Assembly (NCBI GenBank): GCA_947034895.1
Contig: OX344762.1
Span: forward strand, 34,018,760-34,082,759
Origin: Rhytidiadelphus loreus
Lineage: Eukaryota > Streptophyta > Bryopsida > Hypnales > Hylocomiaceae
Length of the DNA stretch: 64,000 nucleotides
Direction of reading: 5' to 3'
Shown here: piece by piece, positions 47,660 through 60,413 of the stretch
Numbering within the stretch: position 1 is the first letter of the stretch
Layout of the letters: the number at the start of each line of letters is the position of its first letter
The notes under the pieces: generated by a model
The model's database searches: none
What the model was told of the DNA's origin: nothing
Seen by the model: the letters and a program-made list of their open reading frames with translations, nothing else
Program-made: the position numbers and the translations under genes

Positions 47660-48120
47660 GAAAAGGTATGACAATTATGAACCTTTCTATTGTGAGCCAA
47701 GTTGTGGGCTCTTTATATTTCTCCAACTTGTTGAATTTAGGAAGGAGAATTGGAGAATGGTGGGCGTGGAAATACAAAAAGACCAATAGTATTGATTGCG
47801 TTGGAGTCTTTGGGAGTGTTTTCTGGAGTTCTCCTTCATTATGCCTTTATCATCTTGGAAGTTGGTTCTATTGAAAATGCTCTAAATTATAGAGTGTTTG
47901 CCAATCAATTCTTAACTTACATGAGTTCTTACTAGCACAATTCTTTTTTTAAAACAAAATCTAAATTTATTCTTATCCTAGTTATTAAAGGAAAAAACAC
48001 TTCTCTTATATTCATACCCTTCAAATCTTGGACTTTTAAAAAAAAGATACAATTTTTAGTACTTGTTTTCAAAACATTGGAACTTTTTATGGAAACTATA
48101 CTAGGTGGAACTATGGAAGT
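47660..48120. repeat. Dispersed repeat, inverted copy of 18.25-18.96 kb
   Basis: Contains a short frame with GSLYFSNLLNLGRR matching the - strand frame at 18828-19013. Both are likely relics of one old element. Confidence 0.45.
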
Positions 48121-49333
48121 GCACTTAATGTTACGTTGTTGTGGTATGCCAAATGTGGTGCGCATTCAAAGGTGCAAAACATTGCAGCTCTTTATGGAAA
48201 CAAGGAGGTGTATACATAGATGTCAACAATAGTAGGTGGAAGTGCACTTAGTGCTATAAGACATATAATTAATTGGATAGTTTGTGCATTTCCTAGTGAC
48301 CTCTTCAATCAGTCACAGGGAAGGTAGCAAGCTTTACCTGATGCAACACCAAGCAAAGTGTGTTAAGTTTCCCACATTCTACTGTTCATGAAAGGGTAAT
48401 ATAAGGTCATCATGTGGTAAAGTGCAAATTCAACAAACACGTAAAACACAAACATGCAAAGTCTAGTATCTTTCCCACATGGTAATACATTTCCCAAAAG
48501 ACCTTGGTTTTATTATGTGGTTCTTTGTTGAGGACATTATCTCATAAGCATTGTCTTTGGTGAGACTCCCATCAAGTATAATACACAAGTTCCTCCACCT
48601 CCCAACCTTGAGCCATACTTCATCTGTGAGAGATTAAATGTATGAACAGTTTTGTAAGTTCTATAATATGTTTTGTGTTGTACAATATTATACTGTACAA
48701 TATTATGTATTACGGAATATACGATAATGTATACAAGTATTGATAGTCTCACCTCTTTGTATGTTGTAATTTGTCGCTGCTTTAACCCATTCCCATATCC
48801 CATTCCCATAAGGCAATCCATTATTAGAATACCATGAGATAATTGTCATAATGCATCACCATGTGGTAATGGCCAAATTTTTACCGCTTAAAATTTCCTT
48901 CATATTCGGGGAAAAAACTGAAAATACTTTATTGAATCCCATATGGGAACAGAGTATACCTTCCTTGTGAGTAGTAATGCTGTCCTGCACCTCTCGAAAG
49001 CTGTCCCAGATTGCATCCAGACATCTACTCCGGAGTGCTAGGCTGCTAGCTAGTCCGGAGCTCCTTCATTTCAGTGCACTCGGTCATACTCTGACTCCAG
49101 CAACAAGGCATGAGCATGCAAATCATGAGAAAAATAGTTGAAATCATCTACTGGTTGAAATCCTTGAATGCAAGATCCTCCCACTAGTACTACAGTAGTG
49201 ATTTCTCACAAGTCTACAATTAATTAGTTACAACACTACCTGCATGCATCTAAGTCTCTTCAACTTCACATGACACAAAGCTCCTGTGCACGCGGAAGAG
49301 CTGGCGATGGAACGTAACGTACTGGCTACCTCT

Positions 49334-50443
49334 TCACATCTCGATCAGCTGCGTCGACGATCGATCAGCAATCTCGGCAGCCAAGGCTCTCAGAAATGCA
49401 GAGTATGGCGATGTGGTGAGCACGTAAACACCGGAAGTCCCAATGAGGGAAGGACACTTCTCTTCCACGGTCTTCATTTCTTTAATCAGTTCGCCCAAGG
49501 AAGCCTTCCACAGAGACATGCTCAAAACATCCCACGGCAATGCCTCATTCCCTGGTGGAAGCACCTTCACGTTCTCAGCCATGTTCAGCAACATGCGGCA
49601 AATCGTGTCTTTGTTCCTGAGATTTCTCATCAGAAGATTAGGCCCTTTTCTGCCCAGAAATTCAAGGCACTGGGAGTGAGAAATATCACCGACAACACCA
49701 TCAGCAGCTTTGCTGAAAGATTCTTCTGCGGATCTCGCTGTGGATGGGTCTCCATTTGAACCTACTTCACAAACATCGCAGTTCAGTTCAGACTTGAAAA
49801 TATATAAAGCCAGTTCTGTTTCAGGAGCATGCATTGAGCTTGCAGACAGACATGGGTTCTGTTTTCCTAAACGGAGAATGAAAATCTAGTATCTCGATCC
49901 AAGTTTGATAATTAAAATTGATCAAGCACCGTGGAAAGCAAGCTAGAAACAAACTAACTACGTACTACCTTGTGCCAGAATCTTCAAGGCAACGTGGTCA
50001 GAGCCCCACTCTCGCACGGTCTGCTGGTATCCTGGTACGATGTGGCTTTCTCGAGCACCGTCCACAAGTCTAGTATCTCGATCCAAGTTTGATTATTAAA
50101 ATTGATCAAGCACCGTGGAAATCAAGCTAGAAACAAACAAACTACTACCTTGTGCCAGAATCTTCATGGCAACGTGGTCAGAGCCCCACTCTCGCACGGT
50201 CTGCTGATATCTTGGTAAGATGTGGCTTTCTCGAGCACCGTCCTGAAGTCGAGGACATCCTGCATTCAACATTTCGGGTGACGGAGTGGTTGGAGAGACC
50301 TCGACCTCGACCTCGACCTCGTCGTGAACAACGTTGAAGTGAACCCCCGGAAGCTGAGTTTCCAAAATTTCCATGAGGAACAGGTTCCTTCTTGACGAAG
50401 CAGCAGCCAACCTGAGTCCATCAATTTCATGCCAGTTCGACAT
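49334..50443 (-). CDS. Unknown two-exon gene family, copy 2, intact, 240 aa
   Basis: Exon 1 runs 50443-50149 and exon 2 49761-49334. The 387-nt intron is GT-AG and the join completes a Gly codon; the total, 723 nt, is an exact multiple of three. The protein starts MSNWHEIDGLRLAAASSRR, has an acidic alternating stretch (DEVEVEVEV), then REWGSDHVAMKILAQG. Exon 2 carries SFSKAADGVVGDISH, CLEFLGRKGPNLLMRNL, ENVKVLPPGNEALPWDV, SLGELIKEMKTVEEKCPSL and SPYSAFLRALAAEIADRS. It appears soluble and mainly helical, with no signal peptide or membrane segment. I do not recognise the family or a function. The intron contains a duplicate of the 3' half of exon 1 (184-bp tandem duplication, 49885-50068), which could act as an alternative or decoy exon. 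Confidence 0.7.
49885..50250. repeat. 184-bp tandem duplication spanning exon 1 end and intron of copy 2
   Basis: 49885-50068 and 50069 to about 50250 both read TCTAGTATCTCGATCC..., then TTGTGCCAGAATCTTCA, GTCTGCTG-TATC-TGGTA and CTCGAGCACCGTCC. They differ by a few substitutions and a 4-base GTAC difference (ACTACGTACTACC against ACTACTACC). Confidence 0.85.
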
Positions 50444-50849
50444 TTTGACCTCCGAGCTAGCTAGTATCCGGTCGTCACACAAGCAATGCACAAGCTCTCT
50501 CTGCTCACAACGCATGAATTCACAAATCCGAGACTTTTATGCTAATTTCTTAACGAAGATCACAGAGCAGAGGAGCGAATTCCAGTTATATCGGTCAGGC
50601 CACGGACACTATCTCGATCAGGCCACGGACACTATCTCGATCAGGCCACTTGGTCGCGTGGGGAGCTGTGGTAGGTCCGACTTTTTCATCCCACCCAACT
50701 GATCATCAGCTGATGTCAGCCAGTCCCTCCTTCAATGTAGTCGACCACGAATACTCCTCCCCCACTTCATTGATCGACAACCACTCACTGTAGTTCTCTA
50801 GCCAGCTAGCTAGGTTGTGCACTCCAGCGCGTCCGTTACCCTCTCTGAA

Positions 50850-52480
50850 TTACGTTTTCTACGGAGTTTGAAAGTTAATAGTTGGCTGCTTTAGTTTCAT
50901 AGCATTCTTGAACGTCAGAAAAATGGAATCATGGGTGTATATCCAAGAATGTTCTGAAAATGTTCTGAAAATGAAGAAGCGTGTGCCATGAACCACAAAT
51001 GATGCCCTCCCTGTAGACCTACTTTGCTAACTCTAGTACTTACTTTTTATTTGAATTCGAGCCATGTTAATGATAATTTTGGAATTTGAGCCCAACTAAT
51101 GAAATGAAGTTTGTTTATGAATCTAGTTTCTTCTCCAATTTGAAACTTTTAATTCCAAGAATTGAAACACTTATTGCTATTTGAATATGGGCCTAACAAT
51201 CTATTAGTTTTCTATTTATATTATACATCATAGCATTTTCTACTATAATTTACACATTTGGAGAAATTTTCATATTTTTTGAGCTAATTTTGAAATAGAT
51301 ATGAATTTTCTTCACTTTTTGTTCAAACTGTATTATGGTAATTTGAAATCATCAGCACTAAATCTAAAGGTTTTATGAATAATAGATTGCATCTCAAATA
51401 AATATAAAAATATAATTATCACTCAAATCTAGTTGCAATATATAGAGCAACCAACTCCTCGCTTCCTACCGGAGTCTACCACTCTCTAGCCAACCAACAT
51501 ACTGGAATTTTCTCTAGTGTTAGTTTTTCCTACTCTAAATTACATATTAGACAGTTGCCTAGTTACAAGAGACTACATAATATGAACTTCAAAATTCTTT
51601 TAAAAATGGAGTATTTTGTGGTGTTTTCCAAAGGTGAAATGGTGAATAAGATTAATTGCACTTTAATTTTCTTCTCCTAAAACTTTTTTTTGCATCTTGG
51701 GTACACTGATTTGTTCTAATATTGTACTGTGTGTGTGATACACATTAGTGCAAATTGAAATATTACTATATTGTACAAATATAAAAAAATATAAATAAAA
51801 ACTGTGATTCTAATTTTTTAGGTGTTCCTAATTGTCCCCCCCCCCCTTCATTAATAGGACAAGGTATTGTAGTTATGTTTTTGTATGTAAATTTTGGGAA
51901 GATGTACTTGAACAAACTAAGTAAAGGGTCCTATAGTTGCAATCAAGGAGAATTAGTCAGGCCTCTAGGTGCAAAGTGCCCTTGAAGATCCCAAACTCTC
52001 TCTCTCTCTTTTGTAGGTTTTCTTGAATTAGCCCAACTTCTTGGGCTCAAGGCCTTTATGTAACAGAGGATTGGCCCCGGCCATTATAATCTTATTCTAA
52101 TGTGTCATAGAAGCCGGCCTTTAGCCAAAAAGGAAATTGGCCCTACTTCTAGGTGTAAAGCGACCCTAAGCATGTGAATTTGCACACACAGTGCAGTTCC
52201 CAAGGTCAAGTTAGATAGACTTAATGAGTGGAGTGGACCCAAATGCTAAAGTCTACATAAATTTTCACAATGTCAGATAAACTTTGAAATATTTGAAGTA
52301 TGGTCAATTTTGTAGTTCTCCGACTAGCTCTGTGGTCAGTACAGAGTCTCTACTTGATTCCATAATTGATGCCATTATCAAAGATGACTGTATGACTCTC
52401 CAAGTTTTATCATTTTTGTCTAGCCGACATTTTTCAATCATAACCTTTGATCTTCATGATTCAAGGGGGTAGCTAGGAAG
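50850..52480. other. AT-rich intergenic, no gene seen
   Basis: Contains a C-run (51837-51846) and a short CTCTCTCTCTCTC stretch near 52000. A stretch at 52020-52140 with GGCCCCGGCCATTATAATC is GC-richer but unrecognised. Confidence 0.4.
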
Positions 52481-52491
52481 GCAAGTTGAAA

Positions 52492-52712
52492 CACTATAAC
52501 AAAAGTTGAATTTCTGGGCGTATAATACATCGTCGAAAAGGTATTTTCAAGATCTTTTCAACGGTGTATTATACGCCCAGAAATTCAAAAAATTGAGTTC
52601 AGAAATTCAAAAAGAAGATTCTGTAGTCGTTTAGGGCCTGCGCAGAATAGTGGTTAAAAGAACCGCACTCGATTTTGAGTGCGGTTCTTTTTTACCAACT
52701 TTTGTTATAGTG
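52492..52712. mobile_element. CACTA-type MITE with two internal hairpins, 221 bp
   Basis: Ends CACTATAACAAAAGTTG are perfectly inverted (52492-52508, 52696-52712), with AAA on both sides as a 3-bp duplication. Hairpin 1 has 33-bp arms at 52508-52540 and 52554-52586 with two mismatches. Hairpin 2 has perfect 15-bp arms, AAAAGAACCGCACTC, at 52656-52670 and 52677-52691. Confidence 0.85.
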
Positions 52713-53149
52713 AAAAGAAAGAAGGAACTTATGAGTTGCAACTTGGAATGGGAATGGTGACAGCCTGAGAGATTGCCAATGGGACGGTGTCACATTAGCG
52801 TTGCAAAATCAACAACAAGTTGTGATCTAAACAAGTCACACTCTAAACATTTTGAGCCTAGGAAAATCACCGAAGGCACAAAATGTTTACAGAGTCGCTT
52901 CCCCGTGTTGCTGTGGGACTGCTCTTATTACATTAGAGTGTTGCGCAAACTGAAGTCCTTCCAGCGAGGTTCCCCGACGTCTGTCAATTGGGCCATCAAG
53001 TCAGTCGGAATCAGTTGCCGCCTGCTGCCGCCTTGCTTTTCAGAATGATCAGTTGAGCCTGGCCTCCACTCGGAGAAGCGGCGGCAGGCCCGGAGGAAGA
53101 CCGGGCTTTAAAACCTGCTCATTCCTCCTGAAATAATTGCTTTGATAGT

Positions 53150-53900
53150 TTTGTACGATTTAGAATAACGGTAGAATATTCAGGTCAATTTCATAAATAA
53201 AAAATTGGGTCTTGACTGTTAATGAAAGGTCGTTTTGTAAGGACTCCGTCAAGAATTGTTTTCAATTGAGTGGATAAGAAGTCACATGGAGAAAACACGA
53301 GGAAGCACTTTGTTCATCATTCAAAAGAAGATATCAGGATGTCGGGAGGAGAAGAAAGGGTAACTCCGTAACTCCAGTCTAAAGCATGAATGACCACTGT
53401 TCGTGAATCATGAATGAAGTGTTGTTGGAAATGGCTTGTGGACTTATTAGATGGGAAATTCCATTCTTGATGCCTTTGTTAGGAGTTAAACCTTATATTA
53501 ATGAAATTCTCAAATATGACAATGAAGTCATTTGACTCCCACCAAAGTTGGGTTTATTACAACAACAATAAATGATGAGGTCAAAACAACTTGTCTATAT
53601 AGAGATAACAAGTCACGTACAATGAAGGTGATTACTATCAGTCCAAATTGGTAGAATAAACTATCAATCCAAATTGTTCATCAACTTGCATGATTGGGCA
53701 TTGTGTAGTTACATGGAAATAGTGACGTCTCTTGATGCTCAATGGCTATGAAATGTAGCCAAAAGAAATAATTGTAGAGGCCTTTTGGAAGCCCAAATAT
53801 TTTTCTAATGGTGCAACCATTTTTCTACCATTTACAAGCTCTATGCAAAATTTTGGATCTCGTATCCTCTTTTTAATGGGTTTGCATTACTTAAGGTAGG
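53150..53900. repeat. Dispersed repeat, direct copy of 36.4-36.86 kb
   Basis: Same block order as the 36.4-kb copy, with extra material at 53.65-53.80 kb. No gene. Confidence 0.5.
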
Positions 53901-54379
53901 GACATCCAAAAGGCCCAAACAAACACTTTTCTAATGTGGACCTTTTCCATTATTAAATTGATGCAATTTTACATTTTCCTAGTGTCAAATGATAGGAGAT
54001 TTCAATGCACCAAAGAACGCATCATTTGAAGCCCATATGCAAAAGTTATCAAAAATAAAATAAAATAGGGTTTCTTCAAAGAATAGGCATTGTTGTCACA
54101 TTGGGTGAGTTAGGATCACTGTACATCCCAGACGGGCAAATATATTAGATAGTTTGGATGGACTGGACGAACAATGTGACTACCTTAAAGTAGTCACATT
54201 GCATGGATCAAGGTCTTAGACGAACAAGCAAATCAAAAGGTTTGAACAGACGACCCGTCCAATGTGATAACTATTTTTCCACATTGATTTAGGAGATGTA
54301 GAGGGTGTGAGTATCTCATCAAGTGGCACTTTGAGGCACTTGGTGTATTTGAGTGTCCCTACCTTAATCCTAGAATTAG

Positions 54380-54694
54380 AAGTCAATAACCAATAATTTC
54401 AAGCTTCACTATCCATCACTTTGTTTGTTGCTATTTTGCAACTAGATATAATTGAAAAAATTTAGATTTATTTTTAAGACATGAAATTATATGTCTAATT
54501 ATTTATTTTCAAATGTTTCAGGAAAAAATTGAAAGTATTGTGAATTTCTTAAGAAAAAAATGAAAAAATTCATATCAAATATAGAGTACATGATATCATT
54601 AGAAGAGATTTCAGGATTTTGAGGGCCGTTTCAGGGCCGTTCCCGGTGCTTTCCCCCGGTAGTGAAAGAACGCTGATGTCATATTTTTTTTTGG

Positions 54695-54726
<32 letters not shown>

Positions 54727-55200
54727 AAGTCCTTAAAATGAGAAACAAAGTTAAAATTTATTTATTTATTTATTTTCTTCGAAAAAACTGACTTGGCCGT
54801 CTCTCGGCCAGGTCAGCACAGGCGGGGAACATCAGATTTCGGCAGTTCTCGGGGGGGTTTTGAGTTGGAAACTCACAGCCCTCCTCGAGAGCCAAAACAC
54901 ATGTAATGATCTGAAATTTCACCATAGATGTAGATTCTAGTTTACAACATCATGGTATAAACCAAAGTTATTGTGTCATTTTAAAATTAGAAAATCAACA
55001 AACCATGGTTATAGACCTAAAGTTCATATTGCAAAAAATATTAAAATCTATGAATTTAAAAAATAAATAAATTAGAGTTGAGACTACATTTGATAAGGTT
55101 TATTTCATTAGCTAGATTTAAATTTCCAAAACATCATTTTTATGGCTAAAATTCACATCCAAAGTAAATAGCAAGAAATGGCTAAAATGCATTCCAAGGG
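54380..55200. repeat. Dispersed repeat, partner of 44.0-45.37 kb, with a GC-rich insert
   Basis: The partner sequence is interrupted at about 54.60-54.90 kb by GC-richer DNA (GGGCCGTTTCAGGGCCGTTCC, a 30-base A-run at 54693-54722, then CGGCCAGGTCAGC). Parts of the insert are inverted at 60.40-60.54 kb (TTATTTATTTATTTT, TTCTTTCACT). Confidence 0.45.
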
Positions 55201-56550
55201 TGATTTGTGGATTAAATATTTTCTTCTAACTTTAGAAAAGTCAAAAATACCATAATGAAGGAATTTGCAATACTATTCACTAATATATATTCAATGAACT
55301 TTTTTTTAAATTAGATGAAAAACCCTTTTTTTGTTTCTTTTATACTTAGGTGAAGCCATCCAAAGGACACTATTCTTGTGTCTTCAACAATGTTTTAGGG
55401 TTAATTCCTAAAGGCCCAAGCATTAGAAGAAATCTAGACCTTTTATAGGGTAGTTTGACTACATGAAAATGTGTAATTATAGAAAAAGTAAAATAAGATT
55501 TTGGCCCATGTGATCACTTGTTGTGCCATGTAGGACTAGGGACTAAAAAGAAATTTTTAAAAAAACTTTAAGAAAAAAAAAAATTCTCCCTTAGATTTTG
55601 CACATTAGTTGAAAGTCAAATAATCCTCCACATGGGCCAAGTTTTCTCTAATGTGGCTATATGTTGAACATGCACAAAAGATCTTGGGTACTTGAACACA
55701 AAGTCAAATTTGGTTGGATGTTCACAAAATTTTGATACGAAGGTGTGAACATGTATCTCTTTAATGAGATTAGAATTTTTTTTTCCGATCGAGTGTCCAA
55801 ATCAAAAGTTACGTTGCCCTAAATTTTTGGGGTAGCCTTAGGCAACTTCGAGTAGCATATACAAAACTCTTCCTACTATTTTGGCAAATATGATTCAAGA
55901 TGCAAATGTCAAAAAAAAATAACCATGTGTATGGGTAGTATAAAAATATCACTATAGGAGAAGTTAAAGTCCATTGGCCTTGTCTAACAAGGTCTGAACT
56001 TTTTTTGAATTTTTTTACTCCAAATGTTGTAATCTATCAATCCGTACAATCAAAGTATTTTAAAATTTTCTCACACATTCCCATAGTAGTTTAGAACATT
56101 TTTACATTTTTGTATGATTAAATTTCAAAAAAGAAGAAGAAGAAAAAAAAAAAAAACTTCCTTTTCTTTTTGGGTTCTCTTTGCCCTTAAAAGTGGCATT
56201 TTTTCCACAATTTTTGTCCGAAAATGTGCCTTGGTCTTTTAGAGGTTAATAGATATCCCTATGATTGAATTTAGAGGGAAGTGCCTTTGAATAATAGGAA
56301 AGAACAGGATTGCAATCTTGTTTCAATAGCCACACTAACTAAGAATCAAATGAAGAGTATAACGTGTGGGTAAATAATCAGTGATTTTCCTGAAATATAG
56401 GGAGGCAGGGAAACCCCAAGGCCATACCGACAGGGCCAACCTTCTGTCGGTACGGCTTTGACGCTACTGTCAAGAACTTGCAGTGCCTCGTATTTTGCTT
56501 CAATAGTTGTAACTTATAATTGATGATTGATGAACCTCAAGGGAGATGAG
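55200..56550. other. AT-rich intergenic, no gene seen
   Basis: A GC-rich hairpin GCCATACCGACAG / CTGTCGGTACGGC lies at about 56421-56457. The 56281-56375 segment matches 17841-17945. Confidence 0.45.
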
Positions 56551-56552
56551 TT

Positions 56553-57480
56553 AGTCAAAGATTTTTTGCATTTGGGTGAAGAACAAGCAAGAAATTATAC
56601 AAGCATTTCAAGTGGTATGGGAATAAGTATCTCTAAAGCAATTGTGAAGGTTCATTTCTTATAATTATGTATCATTGAATACAAGTTGTGATTTTCGCAA
56701 ATGTTGGCAAACACTAGGTAGCAAATAGTGTATAGAAAACATCAAACTCTTTGTATGATTTTCAATTACATATGTGTGTTTGAAATAATGATGATGAAGT
56801 AGACTTCAACGTGATTCCAACACAATTTGAAATTCCATTCATTTTTGGGCGCACGCATGCCTCCCAAAGTTTTCCTAATCTCATGAGGATCCAAAAATTC
56901 GTAAATAAATTGTACCCCTTTGTATAGTCAAGGTTTAGTTCATGTATAAATTGTCGATTTGAGCCATTCTAGTTTTTATTGCATGGAAAAAAATTGGAAT
57001 TTTTCATCTTGTATAATTAACATCTAGTTTTTATACAATCCCCACATATCTTTGCAAATGAATTAAAAAGAAAATTCATCACCAAAAAAGTTTCATAATT
57101 CCCGTTAGGAAGAGTTCAATGTGAGGTGTGTATGACTAAACTTTGTGAAATAGACATATTTTAACTAAATTTTGGTATTTGACCCTCACACTATAACTAA
57201 TTTTGTACATTTGAGCATGATGATACAATTACTTTGCCAAAATCTAATCAAAATATAGAGATATCTATTTCACAAAGTTTGGTCATACAATGCCTCACAT
57301 TGAACTCTTCTTAAATTATATTTTTGTTATTTAATGGTGTGTGTTTTTAATACGAAAGATGTCCATATGGATGTTCCCTACATATCTATGCAATTGAATT
57401 AAAAAAAATCATCACCACTTTTTTTTTTCTAATAAAATATTATGTAAAACCTTCAAAAATTGACTTAAAAAATCCACCAA
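56553..57480. repeat. Left arm of a large inverted repeat (partner 61980-63031)
   Basis: From AGTCAAAGATTTTTTGCATT onward this arm is colinear with the complement of 63031 back to about 61980, with frequent small differences. It contains its own palindrome at about 57109-57313 (AGAGTTCAATGTGAGG... mirrored). Gapped similarity of about 80-85% by eye. Confidence 0.65.
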
Positions 57481-58189
57481 AAATAAAAATTTTGAACATT
57501 TAAAAAAAAACTCACCATTTAAATGTTTCATGTATCTTTTTTTATAGCTTCCTCAACACATATGTATTAATTGAATAAAGTGTATTTTTCACACAACATT
57601 CATCATCCACGCCATGGATAGTTGAGCACTTAGCAGGGTTAAATAAAATAAGATAAATTTGTGCTTCTTAAATTTCTCCAACATCGAGGCCTGAGCAAAT
57701 CATGGGAATGCTATTTGAAGCCATCATTTATACTATTTGAAATCGTGACAAGATCCTCCCACTCCTGTCAGTAGGAAATTCTCACACTACGAAGTCTTAA
57801 TCACAACACCACAGACTGTTCGATCTATTTCATTCATCATCACAAACTCTATCTCACACACACAACCAGCACATGCACAGAAACGATACTGACAAGGTAA
57901 ATGCTCCGTTTCCTTCATCGATCAAGACATACATACACAGCGAAAAGTCAGGAGCCAAACCCTCGACGAAAGCTTACTAGCTGATGCTAACCTCAGGTAA
58001 GCGAAACTTGTGGTCACTAATCAAGTGACTAATGGACTCTCATCACTAATCAACTCACTATATATGCCAGTCATTAAGCCAAAAATCACTTCAAGCGTAC
58101 ACATATGTAAATAAAAGTCCATCACTTCCTGAACTTCAAACTGCAGAATGATGTGAGATTTGTGAGAGGGGTCGGAAGCGCTGTCGATA

Positions 58190-59114
58190 GATAGAACTTG
58201 CTCTTTATTTCTTAGCTGCGTCGACGATCGATCAGCAATCTCGGCAGCCAAGGCTCTCAGAAATGCAGAGTATGGCGATGAGGTGATCGAGCACATAAAC
58301 GTACACCGGAAGTCCCAATGAGGAAAGGACACTTCTCTTCCACGGTCTTCATTTCTTTAATCAGTTCGATCGCCCAGGGAAGCCTTCCACGCACAGATCG
58401 AGACATGCTCAAAATATCGATCCCACGGCAATGCCTCGTTCCCTGGTAGAAGCACCTTCACGTTCTCAGCCATGTTCAGCAACATGCCGGCCGCAAATCG
58501 TGTCTTTGTCCTTGAGATTTCTCATCAGAAGATTAGGCCCTTCTCTGCCCAGAAACGCAAGGCACTGGGAGTGAGAAATATCACCGACAACACCATCAGC
58601 AGCTTTACTGAAAGATTCTTCTCCGGATCTCGCTGCGCATGTGGTTGGGTCTCCATTTATTTGAACCTAATAATCAAACATTGCAGTTCAGAAAGCATAT
58701 AATAACGTCACTATCTGTTGCGGGACAGCGGGAGCACAGAGCTTACATATATACAGACACGCGTTTTGTTTTTCAAAACGGAGAATGAAAATCTATTCGA
58801 CAATTTTTAAAAATTGATCGAGCGCCTTGTGCCAGAATCTTCATGGCAGCTTGGTTAGAGCCCCAATTTTAAGGTTTGCTGATATCCTGGTACGATGTGG
58901 TTTTCTCGAGCACCGTCCACAAGTCGAGGACTTCCTTCCTACATTCAACATCGTTGGGGGGTGGCAGATTGGTTGGAGCGATCGAGCTCCACCTCGTCGT
59001 CAAAAACATTGAAGTGAACTCCCGGAAGCTGAATTTCCATCCATCAGGAATTGATTCCTTCTGAACGGAACGGCAGCCGAATTCAAGTGCACCAAATTCA
59101 GGTCAGATCGACAT
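58190..59114 (-). pseudogene. Unknown two-exon gene family, copy 3, degenerate
   Basis: Colinear with copies 1 and 2 from the start (CAT at 59112-59114) to the SPYSAFLRALAAEIADRS end near 58215. Numerous insertions, nearly all of four bases, break both exons. The first-exon CT tract is only ATCTCTGCTC. Not expected to make the protein. Confidence 0.7.
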
Positions 59115-59220
59115 TTTGACCTCCAAGTTTTTGATCTTCACACAAACTATCTCTGCTCACCAGTATGACTAACAACAAAGTCATAATATATAAATTCACA
59201 ATCTTGGGCCCTCAGAATAT

Positions 59221-59521
59221 ATGGGCAATTTTGTTAAAATGGTCGTATTCCATGTGCCATTTTCAAACCGGTTGGTCTGAACTGTAAAAGTGACATCTAG
59301 GACTGGTATAGATTTTAGAAATCTAAGATTGATATACATTTCAGACCACATGATTTGAACTGTTAAAGTGGCATTTAGGATAAATGTAGATTTTAGACAT
59401 CTAAGGAAGGTATAGATTTTGAACATCAAGGATGGTTATACATTTTAGACTACCCGGTTTGAACCGTAAAAACTACTAAAGTAGTGGAATGGAATGGTGC
59501 CATTTTAAGAAAATTGCCCAT
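59221..59521. mobile_element. MITE family A, copy 2
   Basis: Ends ATGGGCAATTTTGTTAAAA and complement (59221-59242, 59500-59521), the same as 18981-19278. The interior has four or five repeats of TAGATTTTAGA-ATCTA and ATACATTTTAGAC. Confidence 0.75.
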
Positions 59522-60224
59522 ATAATTTCTAAGCAAAGATCACAGTGAAATTCTAGCTAGATACTAGCCCCCTAATTAACTTGACCATAACAAGGACGAA
59601 GACACTCAGTGCTTGAATGATCTACACTTCGCCTCTTTGGAATGCAAATGAGATGGGATATGTACTCTCCCAAGCATAGAAAGCGTGCACATTGAACTGT
59701 TCGGTGAAGGGTAATGGTGTTTTCTCATAATAGCTAGAAACCAACATGAACTCACATTAAAAGAAAGGTTACAATTTTTTCTAGGTAACCTTAAATTTCT
59801 TGTTGTACCTCCATTGCTGTATCTCCATTGGTATTATTTTTTCAATAAATTATATTTTATATGGAAGAAAAAGACAATATTAGACAATAGAATTAATCAC
59901 AAAGTGAACCCCAATTTGTAGAAGGGTGTCGGAGGAAGGTTAAACTAAGAATAGTACAAAAGAAATACAACACCAAACTCCATCAAACCAAGTTTGGGTG
60001 CTTCAAGGAGCTTCATACTTTGTTTTTCTCAAACTTTGGCTTCTAGTCCTTCATTGCACGTACACAATTTAGAATTAACTTTAATATCCATCAAATCTCA
60101 AAGAATATTTACATCACTTGGACAAAAAAATTAAATAGTTGATATAGGCTACCAACACTAGTAGTTGGGTAACATATTAGTATTTTCAAGTTATAAAATT
60201 TTCTAAGCAATAACTTACATAAGT

Positions 60225-60413
60225 ACTTGGGACCCGATTGAAAGCCAACTCGAACTCTCCAGGTTTATACTTGGGGCTGTATCATTAGATACAGAGCCTC
60301 CGGGAGACCGTGAGTTATAATGTTGTGATAACTAGGAAACGTGATTGCTGCAGTGACACCGCAGCGGTCCTACGTGGTTGAGAGGTTACCAACTCATTTC
60401 TCAAAAAAAAAAA
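60225..60413 (+). mobile_element. Possible SINE-like sequence with A tail
   Basis: A GC-richer block of about 175 bp (CTGTATCATTAGATACAG hairpin, TGCTGCAGTGACACCGCAGC) ends in AACTCATTTCTC followed by 13 As. Promoter boxes are not convincing and no target duplication was found, so this is tentative. Confidence 0.3.
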
